Position numbers and translations under genes: made by a program. DNA of 64,000 nt from CAZHGD01 sp964531735. GTDB taxonomy: Bacteria; Armatimonadota; UBA10988. The stretch spans positions 17,829 to 81,828 of the forward strand of contig CAZHGD010000012.1 of NCBI GenBank assembly GCA_964531735.1, read 5' to 3'. Positions 9,853 to 19,273 of the stretch are shown in pieces; the stretch's first letter is position 1, and each line of letters starts with the position of its first letter. Below the pieces are notes generated by a model, which searched no databases, had not been told where the DNA came from, and saw nothing but the letters and a program-made list of their open reading frames with translations.

Positions 9853-11739
9853 TCAGGCTTCGGCGTCCGGTGACGGCGGGGCGTCCTCGGTGGCTTCGCC
9901 GTTGGTGGTCGGCTTCAGCTTGTTGCCGACCGCGTCGAAGACACCGTCGAGCAGGCCCTTCAGATCGTCCGGCAGCGCTTTGGCGACGCCTTGCAGCAGG
10001 CTGCCCATCGACTGGCCGCGGTGGAAGCCTTCGGCCATCTGGGTGACTGTGTCCGGGTCGCCCCAGATGGTCATCTTGGCCTCGGAGAGCGCCAGGCCCA
10101 TGGCTTCCGACTGCGCCTTGGCCATCTCCACCTGGCCCTGGATCAGGATGCGGAACTTCTCCAGTTCAACCGCCACGCCCTCGTGCTTGGAGCGCGCGGC
10201 CAGCTCGGATTCGAGCACCTCGACGCGCTTGCGTTCCACCTCGACGCGCTCGGCTTCCACTTCCACCGGCACCATCTGCTTGGCCCGCTCGCCCGACGCC
10301 TCCATCTGCGCCGCCTCGGCGGCCGCTTTGGCCTGGGCCAGCCTGGCGGCGGCCTGCGCCTCGGCGGCCTTCTGCTCGCCTTCGGCCTGGGCCACCACGG
10401 CGAACGCGCGCACCCCGGCCTGCGTCTCCTCGCGGACGCGCTGCTCCTGCGCCGCTTTGGCAGTGGCGATGAACTTCTTCTGCGCCTCGCGCTCGGCTTC
10501 AGCGGTCTGCTGCACCGTCAGCACCTTCTGCTCGGCTTCCTGCCGGGCCGCTTCGGCGGCCAGGGCCTCGGCCTCCGCCGTGGCGCGCGCGGCGTCGCGC
10601 TCGGCCACGGTGATCTGGCGGTCGCGCTCGGCCACCTCGACCGCGCGCTGCCGCTCCTGGGCCGCCACCTGGATGGCCTGATCGCGCTCGATGCTGGCCT
10701 GCTCCACCGCGCGTTCCTGCTGCACCTGGGCGGTCTTCACCTCCTGGTCGCGATGCGCCTCGGCCAGCGCAATCTGCTGTTGGCGCGCGATCTCGGCCTC
10801 CTGCACCTGCCGCGCCTGCTGGATCTGGAACTCCTTCATCTCGCGGTCGGCTTCCACCTGTGCGTTGGTCACCTGTGTCCGCTGCAGCGCCTCGGCTTCG
10901 GCCTTGGCGCGCTCCAGTTCCAGGATCTGCTTGCGCGTCTCGACGTCCTGGCTCTGCTTGGCCCGCTCGGCCTCGCGCATCAGCGTGTTGCGCTGCACTT
11001 CGGCCGCCTGCTCAATCTGCGTCCGCTCGGTCAGCGCCGTCTGCGTGATCTCGGCGATGCGCCGCTTGCCCTGCGCGTCGAAGATGTTCAGGTCCGACAG
11101 CGAGCGCGGATCCGTCTGGTCGAGCATCGAGATGGTCACCGCTTCCAGCGTCAGCCCGTTGTGCTGCAGGTCGCCGCGCACCGCCTCGGAGACCGCCGTG
11201 GCGAACTTCTCGCGCTCGACGTGCAACTCGACGAGCTGCTTCTGCGCCGCCACCGAGCGGAGCGCCGAGACCAGCTTCTCGCCCACCAGTTGGGCGATGG
11301 AGTCCGCGTGGGTGCCTTTCTCGCCCAGTGAGCGCGCCGCGGCGAGGATGTCCGGCTCCTGCGGCGCCACCTTGATGTAGAACTCGGCCTCGACGTTGAC
11401 CCGCAGGTTGTCGGCGGTGATCAACGCGTCGGGTCCGTTGCGCTGCACGCCCAGCTTCATCGTCTGCAGGCTGATGGGCACCACGTTGTGCAGGATCGGA
11501 ATCACGATGGCGCCGCCGCCGAGGACGGCCTTCTCGCCGCCCTGACCGGTGCGGACGAAGGCCTCATGGGCCAACGTCTTGCGATAGAGCCGGATGGACG
11601 CCACCAGCGCGCCGGCACCGACCAGGCACGAACCGAACACCAGACCGGCGATGCGGTGCACCATGGTGGCGTCCGGAACCACGAACGGTGCGACGATGGC
11701 CGCCACACCCACGACCACGAGTACCAGGGCAGCAAACAT
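9853..11739 (-). CDS. YqiK-like flotillin
   Basis: Flotillins scaffold ordered membrane domains. This 628-residue protein starts at an ATG preceded by GGAG, with two N-terminal hydrophobic segments (about 1-20 and 30-50) rather than the single hairpin of FloA. A SPFH/band-7 domain covers about 60-240. A very long Glu/Gln/Ala/Arg coiled coil (about 245-520) follows, dense in EAERAKQSQ-like heptads. A short flexible tail ends in TTNGEATEDAPPSPDAEA. The upstream NfeD-like gene ends 12 bp before its start, the classic YqiJ-YqiK operon order. Confidence 0.9.
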   Translation of the reverse strand: MFAALVLVVVGVAAIVAPFVVPDATMVHRIAGLVFGSCLVGAGALVASIRLYRKTLAHEAFVRTGQGGEKAVLGGGAIVIPILHNVVPISLQTMKLGVQRNGPDALITADNLRVNVEAEFYIKVAPQEPDILAAARSLGEKGTHADSIAQLVGEKLVSALRSVAAQKQLVELHVEREKFATAVSEAVRGDLQHNGLTLEAVTISMLDQTDPRSLSDLNIFDAQGKRRIAEITQTALTERTQIEQAAEVQRNTLMREAERAKQSQDVETRKQILELERAKAEAEALQRTQVTNAQVEADREMKEFQIQQARQVQEAEIARQQQIALAEAHRDQEVKTAQVQQERAVEQASIERDQAIQVAAQERQRAVEVAERDRQITVAERDAARATAEAEALAAEAARQEAEQKVLTVQQTAEAEREAQKKFIATAKAAQEQRVREETQAGVRAFAVVAQAEGEQKAAEAQAAARLAQAKAAAEAAQMEASGERAKQMVPVEVEAERVEVERKRVEVLESELAARSKHEGVAVELEKFRILIQGQVEMAKAQSEAMGLALSEAKMTIWGDPDTVTQMAEGFHRGQSMGSLLQGVAKALPDDLKGLLDGVFDAVGNKLKPTTNGEATEDAPPSPDAEA

Positions 11740-11751
11740 GCTCAGCTCCGT

Positions 11752-12549
11752 TCAGTCCACGTCGTAGGGCGCCGCGAGGTAGACGCCCTGTGCGGGGTCC
11801 CAGTCGACCAGGACCGCCATACTCCCCCGTTCGAGCGGCTCCTCACCCACCAGCCGGCAGGGCACTTCCACATAGCCGAGCTTTGGCCCTGAGGCCATGC
11901 CGGCGCCCTGTTCCCCGGTGATCCGGTGGGTCACTTCGACCACCTCGCCCCGGAGACCACCGGGGCGAATGGCGTTCGACTCGATGGCCGGCAGAATCGC
12001 CGACATCGTGCGCGCCGTGAACCGCGTCGACCACGAGGCACCCAATCCCGCCGCCAGCAGCGACGGCCCGATGAACCACTCCGGCCGGTGGATGATCAGC
12101 GCCAGCAGCATGTTGGCGGTCAACCCGAACACCCCCCAGCCGACACAGAACAGCTCCACGACCAACACGAGCGACACCCGTCCGGCCCCGATGAAGCGCA
12201 GCCAGTCGCCGAGGAAGGCGAACACCGGCTGCTGCTCATCGGCCGGGTGCGCCGATGAATCGTGCCCGTCGCCATGCGTTCCGCCAGGCGCCTCGGCATG
12301 AGCGTCGGCGTGCACTTCATGGCCCCCCACGGCCACGTGGCCGTGGGCGTCGAAATGAGCGTCACCGTGCGCGTCGAGGTGAGCGTCACCGTGCGCGTCG
12401 GCGTGGCCGCCCAGGTCGACGTGCCCATGCGCGTCGAAGTGCTCGGCCAGACTGCCGGTGACCAGCATGATCAGCAGGTAGACCACCGCGACGAGGAACG
12501 GGATGACGTAGACCAGGTTCCACCACTGCCACAGATCGGCCCCGTTCAT
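11752..12549 (-). CDS. YqiJ/NfeD-like membrane protein with a histidine-rich insert
   Basis: Partner of the downstream flotillin, as usual for NfeD-family proteins. The 265-residue product has an N-terminal transmembrane helix (about 14-33), two or three more at about 120-180, and a C-terminal OB-fold-like beta domain (about 195-260: GLRGEVVEVTHRITGEQG...VLVDWDP). Unusually, residues 37-101 hold about 16 histidines in repeats of the type DAHGDAH, alternating with Asp, Ala and Gly. Such a stretch is likely to bind divalent metal. The repeat is also visible as near-tandem DNA at about 12300-12440. Confidence 0.82.
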   Translation of the reverse strand: MNGADLWQWWNLVYVIPFLVAVVYLLIMLVTGSLAEHFDAHGHVDLGGHADAHGDAHLDAHGDAHFDAHGHVAVGGHEVHADAHAEAPGGTHGDGHDSSAHPADEQQPVFAFLGDWLRFIGAGRVSLVLVVELFCVGWGVFGLTANMLLALIIHRPEWFIGPSLLAAGLGASWSTRFTARTMSAILPAIESNAIRPGGLRGEVVEVTHRITGEQGAGMASGPKLGYVEVPCRLVGEEPLERGSMAVLVDWDPAQGVYLAAPYDVD

Positions 12550-12651
12550 CCGTGCCCTCCCGTCTGCCAGCGGCCGGGCGGCGTTGCTCGTTGGCTATAG
12601 CGATTCGACCCGCCCAATCGTTCCCGACCGGCCGGCGATTACCTGCGTGGG

Positions 12652-14352
12652 ATGAGGCTTACGCAGCTACTGGCCCTTGACTGGGAAGCCGTTCGGTCGT
12701 ACAACACGGGTGCCATGCGATCATCTGTGCGCCAGACTGACCTTCCGGTCGTGCCGACGATCGGCGACCTGGTGGCGGCCTGCCGTCTGCTCGGCGCCGC
12801 CGAGACCGGCGGCCCGCTTTCCGCGGACGAGAAAGCGCTGCTGGCGCTGCCAGGCGCCTCGCCGTGGGCTCGCCAGGAGCTGGCGGAGCAGATCCAGGCA
12901 GGCGCCGACCCGCTGGGGGATGCGTTCTGTCTCGCGCGTGACGCGGTGTCGCGGCGCGAACGCGGCGCTTTCTACACCCCTGAGCCGATTGTCGCGGCCA
13001 TGGTGGCCTGGCTCCTCGGAAGCCAGCCGGCCCGGGTCGTGGACGCGGGCTGTGGCAGCGGGCGTTTTGCTGTGGAGGTGGCGCGCCGACGGCCTGACGT
13101 GGCCGTGGTCGCCGCCGATCTGGACCCGGTGGCAACGCTGATGTGCCGGGCGGCGCTGGCGGCCGTGGGAGCGTCGCGGGCGGACGTGCGACACGCCGAC
13201 TACACCACCGCCGAGTTGCCGCCGGTGTCTGGGCGCACCGCGTTCATCAGCAATCCCCCGTATGTGCGCCACCATGGTCTGACCGCCGCCCAGAAGCGAT
13301 GGGGCAAGGAGGCCGGCGAGCGGGTCGGCATCCGGGTGTCGGGGCTGGCTGGCCTGCACGTGTACTTCATGCTGGCGACGCTGCTCCAGGCCCGCCCGGG
13401 CGACACGGGCTGTTACATCACCAGTGCCGAGTGGCTTGACGTGGGCTATGGCAGCGCGCTGCGCGATGCCTTTGTGGACGGGCTGGGCGGGCTGTCTCTG
13501 CACTTGCTCGACCGGCGCTCCGAGACTTTTGGCGATGCCATGAGCACGGCCCTGGTCTCCTGCTTCCAGGTCGGCACCAAGACACCGAGCGTCACACTGG
13601 TGCCGACGGTCGGCGAACTGACACTGGCCGGCGAACCGCCGGAAACGGTTCGGCGTACTCGCGTCGAGTTGGCTCACGCCAAGCGCTGGAGCGGCTTGTT
13701 CTGGGCCGAACACCGCAGTTCGGATTGCCAACTCGTGCCCCTGGGTCAGGTGGTGAGAGTCAGCCGTGGTGCGGTGACTGGCGCCAATGAGTACTTCGTC
13801 ATGGACCGGCCCACGGCTGCCGAGCGCGACCTCCTCGCCTGGACCAGGCCGGCTCTGACGCGCGCCACAGAGGTGCTAACGTCCGGTGGTGTCGTGCGGA
13901 ACACGCCGGGTCGGATGCTGCTGCTCGATCCAGACCCTGAGACCGAGCTCGATGCGCCGCAATGCAGGGCACTGCGGCGGTACCTGGAGGCAGGGGAGCA
14001 GCGTGCCATCAGCCAACGGTACGTCTGTAGCCACCGTTCGCCATGGTGGCGGGTGGCCGCCAAGGCGCCGCCGATCGTGGCCACGTACATGGCGCGCCAG
14101 GCGCCAGCCTTCGCGCTTAACGCAGACGGCCTGGCGACGGTCAACGTCATCCATGGGCTGTTCCCGCACCAGATCCTCAGTCAGCAGCAACTGGCCGGAC
14201 TGGTCGGCTACCTCAACCGCCACCGTGACAGCATGATGGGCGCCGGCCGCACCTACCAAGGCGGTCTGGTCAAGTTCGAACCAAGTGAGCTCGAAGCACT
14301 ACGAGTGCCGCCACCCGACCAGTTGGCGGACCACGCAGGGGAGATCCCATGA
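12652..14352 (+). CDS. N6-adenine DNA methyltransferase, XamI-type (restriction-modification)
   Basis: Methylates adenine in the recognition site to protect host DNA. The 566-residue protein has SAM motif I (VVDAGCGSG, about 129-137) and the catalytic NPPY (201-204), the layout of gamma-class Eco57I/TaqI-like N6-methyltransferases. The C-terminal half is probably target recognition. The start is uncertain: ATG at 12652 is used, while ATG at 12715 would remove a weakly conserved leader. Its stop overlaps the start of the endonuclease gene as ATGA, so the two are translationally coupled. Confidence 0.88.
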   Translation: MRLTQLLALDWEAVRSYNTGAMRSSVRQTDLPVVPTIGDLVAACRLLGAAETGGPLSADEKALLALPGASPWARQELAEQIQAGADPLGDAFCLARDAVSRRERGAFYTPEPIVAAMVAWLLGSQPARVVDAGCGSGRFAVEVARRRPDVAVVAADLDPVATLMCRAALAAVGASRADVRHADYTTAELPPVSGRTAFISNPPYVRHHGLTAAQKRWGKEAGERVGIRVSGLAGLHVYFMLATLLQARPGDTGCYITSAEWLDVGYGSALRDAFVDGLGGLSLHLLDRRSETFGDAMSTALVSCFQVGTKTPSVTLVPTVGELTLAGEPPETVRRTRVELAHAKRWSGLFWAEHRSSDCQLVPLGQVVRVSRGAVTGANEYFVMDRPTAAERDLLAWTRPALTRATEVLTSGGVVRNTPGRMLLLDPDPETELDAPQCRALRRYLEAGEQRAISQRYVCSHRSPWWRVAAKAPPIVATYMARQAPAFALNADGLATVNVIHGLFPHQILSQQQLAGLVGYLNRHRDSMMGAGRTYQGGLVKFEPSELEALRVPPPDQLADHAGEIP

Positions 14353-15254
14353 GGGCGGAACGGCCGTTGCCCGCGGTCTGGTCGGCTGAGGAACTCGAGA
14401 CCAGCAGTCGTCACGCGATCGAGCGGTTCATCGACGAGGCGGCCCAGTCGGCAGACTACGCGGCGGAGTTCGGTGCGCTGTTGCCGGTGGTGACTTCCTT
14501 GTTCACTGCCACGGGCGACCTGACTGTCTTCGATGCCCGCCTGTTTGCCGACCGGCCGGAGTTGGTCGAACCGGCCCGCTACCTGGCCGGTCCGCCACTG
14601 AGCGCCGATGACCTCGACACCTTTGTCGGTGGTCAGTCCAAGCGCAAGGGCATACCCATCCCGGTGTCCGAGCGGGTGGTGGGGGTGGTACGCCGGCTGC
14701 TCGATCCCTGTCGTTACCCGTGGCTCCAGCCTGAGCGGCCGCCCACCGACCTGGAGCGCGACGTGGCCATCCGCTGGACCACTGGCCTGCTGGCCGCCGA
14801 GCGTACGCGCACCGCCCGACGCAACCAGTCGAGTCGGCGCCAGGAGCAGGCTGTGGCCACGGCGCTGGCTGCCTGCGGCTTGCGCCGACTCGCGCCGAAC
14901 CCGCGCGAGGTGGTGGCGCTCGACGAGCTGGAGCGCGGCTGCTTCTGCCGCGAAACCCAGATCGCCGGCACCAAGTGCGATGTGCCTGTCCGGTTGGGCG
15001 ATGGTCGGCTGCTGGCCCTCGAGTGCAAGGTGTCGAACAGCGCCACGAACAGCGTCAAGCGCCTGCTCCGCGAGACCGGCGGCAAGGCCGAGAAGTGGCG
15101 GACCGAGTTCGGCAACCAGGTGATCACCGCCGCGGTGCTCGCCGGTGTGTTCCGTGTCGGCAGCTTGGTCGACGCCCAGCGCGAGTTCGGTCTGGCCATC
15201 TTCTGGGAGCACGACCTGGCGCCGCTGACCACGTTCATCGGTGCCACCATGTGA
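14349..15254 (+). CDS. XamI-family type II restriction endonuclease
   Basis: The 301-residue product resembles the XamI family, which cuts GTCGAC. The diagnostic block is CDVPVRLGDGR followed by LALECKVSNSATNSVKR. This gives a PD-(D/E)xK-type site with D211, E225 and K227, all present. Pairing with an N6 methyltransferase by an ATGA overlap supports the call. The start is fixed by that overlap. GTCGAC sites occur in this window (for example 1704-1709 and 59495-59500), so protection would need active methylation. Confidence 0.87.
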   Translation: MRAERPLPAVWSAEELETSSRHAIERFIDEAAQSADYAAEFGALLPVVTSLFTATGDLTVFDARLFADRPELVEPARYLAGPPLSADDLDTFVGGQSKRKGIPIPVSERVVGVVRRLLDPCRYPWLQPERPPTDLERDVAIRWTTGLLAAERTRTARRNQSSRRQEQAVATALAACGLRRLAPNPREVVALDELERGCFCRETQIAGTKCDVPVRLGDGRLLALECKVSNSATNSVKRLLRETGGKAEKWRTEFGNQVITAAVLAGVFRVGSLVDAQREFGLAIFWEHDLAPLTTFIGATM

Positions 15255-15327
15255 CCGTCCTGGGCAGGACCCGCGCTCTCCCCGCCGAAGTCCACCCGGG
15301 TGTATCCTTCCAGGTGAGGAGAGACGT

Positions 15328-16374
15328 GTGAGCGGCAAACTGCGAATGGGCGTGATCGGGTTGGGCATGGGCAAGAACCATGCGCTGGGTTACCAGTCGC
15401 ACCCGAAGGCCGAACTGGTGGCGCTGTGTGACGGCAACCCCGACCTGCTGGCGTCGGTGGCGTCCGAGTTGGGCGTCAAGAAGACCTACACCGACGCGGC
15501 GACCATGTTCAAAGAGGCCAAGCTCGACGCGGTGAGCGTGGCCACGCCGAACAAGTGGCACGCACCGCTGACCATCGACGCGCTCAAGGCCGGGCTCCAC
15601 GTGCTCTGTGAGAAGCCCATGGCGATGCGCGCCGACGAAGCCGTGGCCATGAACAAAGCCGCGGCCAAGGCCAAGCGCACGCTGATGATCAACTTCTCGT
15701 ACCGGTTCAACGACATGAGCCGGGCGCTGAAGCATCAGGTGGAGAGCGGCCTCATCGGTGACATCTACTTCGGCCGCACGGTCTGGCACCGCCGTCGCGG
15801 CATTCCGCGGCTCGGCGGCTCGTTCACCAACATCGAGACCTCCGGCGGCGGGCCGCTGATCGACCTGGGCGTGCACCGGCTCGATCTGGCGCTGTGGCTG
15901 ATGGGTTACCCCGAGCCGGTGGCGGTCAGTGGCTCGTGCTACGATCCCATCGCCCGCCAGATGGCCGATCCCATCGGCGCCGTCTACACCGTCGAGGACC
16001 TCGCCTGCGGCATGGTCAAGTTCGCCAACGGTGCCACGCTGATGGTCGAGACGAGCTGGGCGGTCAACCTGCCCGAGCGCGAGCACATGCAGACCATGCT
16101 CTGCGGCACCAAGGGCGGCCTGGTGCAGAAGAACGTCAACGGCACCTACCAGTGGACCGCCGAGATCTACACCGACGAAGGCGGCCACCAGTACACCAAG
16201 ACGCTCGACTTCAGCACCGTTACCTGCGGCACGGCCTACCACGAGTTCATCAACAGCATCGTGGAGAAGCGTCCGCCGCTGGGTAACGGCGAGGACGGTC
16301 TCAAGGTGCAGAAGATCCTCGACGGCATCTACGACAGCGCCCGCACCGGCCGCGAAGTGCGCTACGACGGCTGA
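15328..16374 (+). CDS. Gfo/Idh/MocA family sugar oxidoreductase
   Basis: NAD(P)-dependent oxidation or isomerisation of a sugar or inositol derivative is typical. A GTG start at 15328 is chosen because GAGGAGA precedes it and the Rossmann strand follows at once (MGVIGLGMGKNHA). The 348-residue protein contains the family EKPMA motif in strand 5 and a C-terminal substrate domain with GGGPLIDLGVHRLDL, which supplies the usual catalytic His/Asp. It is followed after 12 bp by a zinc-type dehydrogenase on the same strand, suggesting a two-step sugar oxidation operon. Confidence 0.9.
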   Translation: MSGKLRMGVIGLGMGKNHALGYQSHPKAELVALCDGNPDLLASVASELGVKKTYTDAATMFKEAKLDAVSVATPNKWHAPLTIDALKAGLHVLCEKPMAMRADEAVAMNKAAAKAKRTLMINFSYRFNDMSRALKHQVESGLIGDIYFGRTVWHRRRGIPRLGGSFTNIETSGGGPLIDLGVHRLDLALWLMGYPEPVAVSGSCYDPIARQMADPIGAVYTVEDLACGMVKFANGATLMVETSWAVNLPEREHMQTMLCGTKGGLVQKNVNGTYQWTAEIYTDEGGHQYTKTLDFSTVTCGTAYHEFINSIVEKRPPLGNGEDGLKVQKILDGIYDSARTGREVRYDG

Positions 16375-16386
16375 ACCGAGGTGAGT

Positions 16387-17397
16387 ATGCAAGCGAAGGC
16401 CCTGGTCTGCACGGCGCAGCAGGAGTTCTCCCTGGCCACGGTGACGCTGGCCGAGCCGGAGCCGACCGACATCGTCGTGCGCTGCCTGTGCTCGGGGGTC
16501 AGCATCGGCACCGAGTTCGCGCTCATTCGCAACAAGATCTCCTGGGGCCCGTACCCGCTGTGTACGGGCTACCAGGCGGTCGGTGTCGTCGAGCAGGTGG
16601 GTGCCGAGGTGAGCGGCTTCGCCGTCGGCGATACCGTCTACTACCGCAACCAGCGCGGACCGCTGCTCTGGGACGGCCAGGAAGTGACGCCGGTCACTGG
16701 CACGCACTGCTCGCACGCGGTGATCGACGCCACCAACAAGTCCCACGGCCCGGCGTTGCTGCCGGCCGGCGTCGATCCCGAGGTCGGCTCCAGCTTCGTC
16801 ATGCCCGCGGTGGGCTTCTACGGCGTCGACCTGGCCGGCGTCAAGCTGGGCGAGCTGGTGGCGGTGCAAGGCGCGGGCCTGATCGGCCTGGGCGTGGTGG
16901 CTGCGGCGAAGCTGCGCGGCGCGGTGGTGGTCGCCATCGATCTGGACGACCGCAAGCTGCAAGTGGCCAAGCAACTCGGCGCCGACCACCTGATCAACGC
17001 CAGGGAGACCGACCCGCTCGAGGCGCTGACGGCCATCTCGCCGAACCTGGCCGACGTGGTCTTCGAGGCCACGGGCGTACCGGCGCTGCTGGACCACGCC
17101 TTCCCGCTCTGCCGCACGCTGGGCAAGTTCGTGTTCCAAGGCAACTACGGCGCGGAGCCGATCTCGTTCAAGTTCCTGGTGCCGCACGGTAAGCGGGTCA
17201 CGGCCTACTTCCCGTGTGATGACGGCCAGGTGCCCTGCCGCCGCGCGGTGCTGCACCTGATCGGCAGTGGCGCGCTGAACTGGGGCGCCACCTTCACGCA
17301 CAAGGTGGCCTGCGACGAGGCGCCGGCGCTGTACCAGCACATCAACGAGGGCGGCAACGCCAGCGACGTGCTGGGTGCGGTGATCCGCTGGTCCTGA
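16387..17397 (+). CDS. Medium-chain (zinc-type) alcohol/polyol dehydrogenase
   Basis: Probably oxidises a polyol or sugar with NAD(P). The 336-residue protein has the MDR catalytic domain with a GTEFALIR/GYQAVGVVEQVG core and a Rossmann domain with VQGAGLIGLGVVAAAKLRGA. The canonical GHE zinc motif is replaced (GYQAVG), so catalytic-zinc use is doubtful, as in the bchC-like and L-threonine-DH-related subgroup. ATG at 16387 is preferred over the GTG at 16381, because GAGGTGAG then serves as ribosome site. It ends just before a strong terminator. Confidence 0.85.
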   Translation: MQAKALVCTAQQEFSLATVTLAEPEPTDIVVRCLCSGVSIGTEFALIRNKISWGPYPLCTGYQAVGVVEQVGAEVSGFAVGDTVYYRNQRGPLLWDGQEVTPVTGTHCSHAVIDATNKSHGPALLPAGVDPEVGSSFVMPAVGFYGVDLAGVKLGELVAVQGAGLIGLGVVAAAKLRGAVVVAIDLDDRKLQVAKQLGADHLINARETDPLEALTAISPNLADVVFEATGVPALLDHAFPLCRTLGKFVFQGNYGAEPISFKFLVPHGKRVTAYFPCDDGQVPCRRAVLHLIGSGALNWGATFTHKVACDEAPALYQHINEGGNASDVLGAVIRWS

Positions 17398-17401
17398 GGT
17401 C

Positions 17402-17455
17402 AGCGACGCACCTCGCGGGTGGGCCGGCGCCCGCGCGCGGGGTGCGTCGCTTTGC
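17402..17455 (+). terminator. Strong intrinsic terminator
   Basis: An 11-bp perfect stem AGCGACGCACC (17402-17412) / GGTGCGTCGCT (17441-17451) is followed by TTGCTT. It closes the oxidoreductase operon four bases after the stop codon. Confidence 0.85.
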
Positions 17456-17482
17456 TTGGCGTGGATGGTGGCCGAGGCCGGC

Positions 17483-19264
17483 ATGGGACGAAGGCTGGCG
17501 ATAGGGATTGTACTCATGGCAGCAGTGAGCGGCGCCGCAGCGCCGGTGGAGCTGATCTACACGTACAGTGACCAGCGCGAGGAGCGCCAGTTGGTCCTGG
17601 TGGAGCCCGACGCGGCGGGCGTGTTACGGCTGACGCTCAAGCGGAGCGAACTGCCCGCGGGCGTGGTGGCGGTGGAAGTGCTGCCCGAGTTCGCGCGGGC
17701 CACTCGCGGCGAGCCGGGCTACTACGTCACGCCCGACGGCTTCCTCGGCACGTTCCGCCTGGCAGAGGGCTCATGTACGGTCAACGTGGGCCGCAACTAC
17801 CTGCCGATCTACGGGATGCAGAACCCGCGGGCCACGTTTGTGGGCATCGTGGTGACGCAACGCTTCGAGTATGACCTGCGCATCCGCGCGCACCAGGGCG
17901 TCTACACCATCGCCCCACGGTTCAACCTGGCCGGATACGTTTCGTCCGACGACCTCACCGTGGAGTGGCACCTGCTGGCGGGCCGCGACGCCAACTACGC
18001 CGGCATGGCACGAACCTACCGGCGCTATCAGTTGGCGCGCGGCGAGGTGCAGCCCATCAAGGAGCGGATGCAGCACCAACCCGAGCTGGCCGCGGCGGCG
18101 AACAGCCTGGAGATCCGCATTCGGCAAGGCTGGAAGCCCGCGCCGAGCCCCGTGCTGGAGCAGACGCTCGAGACCGAGCCGCCGATGAAGGCCGTGGTCA
18201 GCTTCGACCGCGTCGGCGACATCATCGACGCCCTGAAGGCCGCCGGTGTGGACCGCGCCGAGCTGTGCCTGGTGGGCTGGAACCAGAAGGGCCACGACGG
18301 CCGCTGGCCGCAGATCTTCCCCGTCGAGGAGGGCCTGGGCGGCGAGGAGCGGTTGCGACCGCTGATCCAGAAGGCGCGGCGGCTGGGCTTCCAGATCGTC
18401 GGGCACACCAACAGCTCCGACGGCTACCACATCGCCGACTGCTGGGACCCGGACTTGGCCGCCAAGCGCGCCGACGGCACGCCGTTCACCAACGCGGTGT
18501 GGAGCGGCGGGCAGATGTACGCGCTGTGCCCGCAGCGGGTGTGGGAGCGGTTCTACCCGCGCGACATCGAGCAGGTGGCCGAGCTCGGCTTCCGCGGGCT
18601 GCACTACATCGATGTGATCTCCATCCTGCCGCCGCCGGTCTGCCACGATCCGCGGCATCCGCTGACCCGCAAGGAGAGCGCGGCCTGGTTCGACCGCATT
18701 CTGGCCGCGTGCAAGGACCACCTCGGCGGTGTGGCGTCCGAAGGGCCGTTCGACTTTGCCGCGGGCAATCTGGACTATGTGCTCTATGTCTACTTCGGCA
18801 GCCTGTCCGGCCAGCACAACCCGCTGCACGACCGGCTGATCCCCATCTGGCAGTTGGTCTACAACGGGATCATCCTGAACAACCCCTTCACCGAATCGGT
18901 GAACCCGTCGACCAAGGACCGCACCACGCAACTCAAGCTGGTGGAGTTCGGCGGCCGGCCCATCTACTACTTCTACTCGCAGTTCCGCGAGGACAACAGC
19001 CACTGGATGGGCAAGACCGACCTGCGCTGCGGCACCGCCGACGAACTGGCCCAGGCCGTGGCCGCCATCAAGGCGGGCTATGACGAGTTCGAGCCGCTGC
19101 GGCGCCTCCAGTTCGAGTTCATGGACGAACACGACCAGCTCGCACCGGAGGTGTTCCGCACCGGCTACGCCGACGGCACGGCGGTGATCACCAACTACGG
19201 TGAGACCGACTACGACTACCAAGGGCACACGGTGCCGGCCCGGTCGTACCGGGTAGTGCGTTAG
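17483..19264 (+). CDS. Secreted DUF5696-like glycosidase-fold protein
   Basis: A signal peptide (MGRRLAIGIVLMAAVSGAAA) after GAGG supports the ATG at 17483; an upstream ATG at 17465 is the alternative. The 593-residue product has a beta-rich N-terminal domain (about 20-190). A TIM-barrel-like region (about 210-520) follows, with GVDRAELCLVGWNQKGHDGR, IVGHTNSSDGYHI and GFRGLHYIDVISILPP. This is the pattern of DUF5696, distantly related to GH101-like enzymes. Candidate acid residues are D and E in HYIDV and GVASEGPF. Substrate unknown. A secreted partner gene begins nine bases downstream. Confidence 0.7.
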   Translation: MGRRLAIGIVLMAAVSGAAAPVELIYTYSDQREERQLVLVEPDAAGVLRLTLKRSELPAGVVAVEVLPEFARATRGEPGYYVTPDGFLGTFRLAEGSCTVNVGRNYLPIYGMQNPRATFVGIVVTQRFEYDLRIRAHQGVYTIAPRFNLAGYVSSDDLTVEWHLLAGRDANYAGMARTYRRYQLARGEVQPIKERMQHQPELAAAANSLEIRIRQGWKPAPSPVLEQTLETEPPMKAVVSFDRVGDIIDALKAAGVDRAELCLVGWNQKGHDGRWPQIFPVEEGLGGEERLRPLIQKARRLGFQIVGHTNSSDGYHIADCWDPDLAAKRADGTPFTNAVWSGGQMYALCPQRVWERFYPRDIEQVAELGFRGLHYIDVISILPPPVCHDPRHPLTRKESAAWFDRILAACKDHLGGVASEGPFDFAAGNLDYVLYVYFGSLSGQHNPLHDRLIPIWQLVYNGIILNNPFTESVNPSTKDRTTQLKLVEFGGRPIYYFYSQFREDNSHWMGKTDLRCGTADELAQAVAAIKAGYDEFEPLRRLQFEFMDEHDQLAPEVFRTGYADGTAVITNYGETDYDYQGHTVPARSYRVVR

Positions 19265-19273
19265 GAGCCAACC

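Noticed and set aside
12300..12460. Short tandem DNA repeat as a CRISPR or minisatellite
   Set aside because: It is explained by the repeated His-Asp-Ala codons of the YqiJ-like protein; there are no spacers and no Cas genes.
12652..15254. A larger phage-defence island around the restriction-modification pair
   Set aside because: Flanking genes are a flotillin operon and sugar oxidoreductases; no integrase, transposase, toxin or other defence gene is seen.
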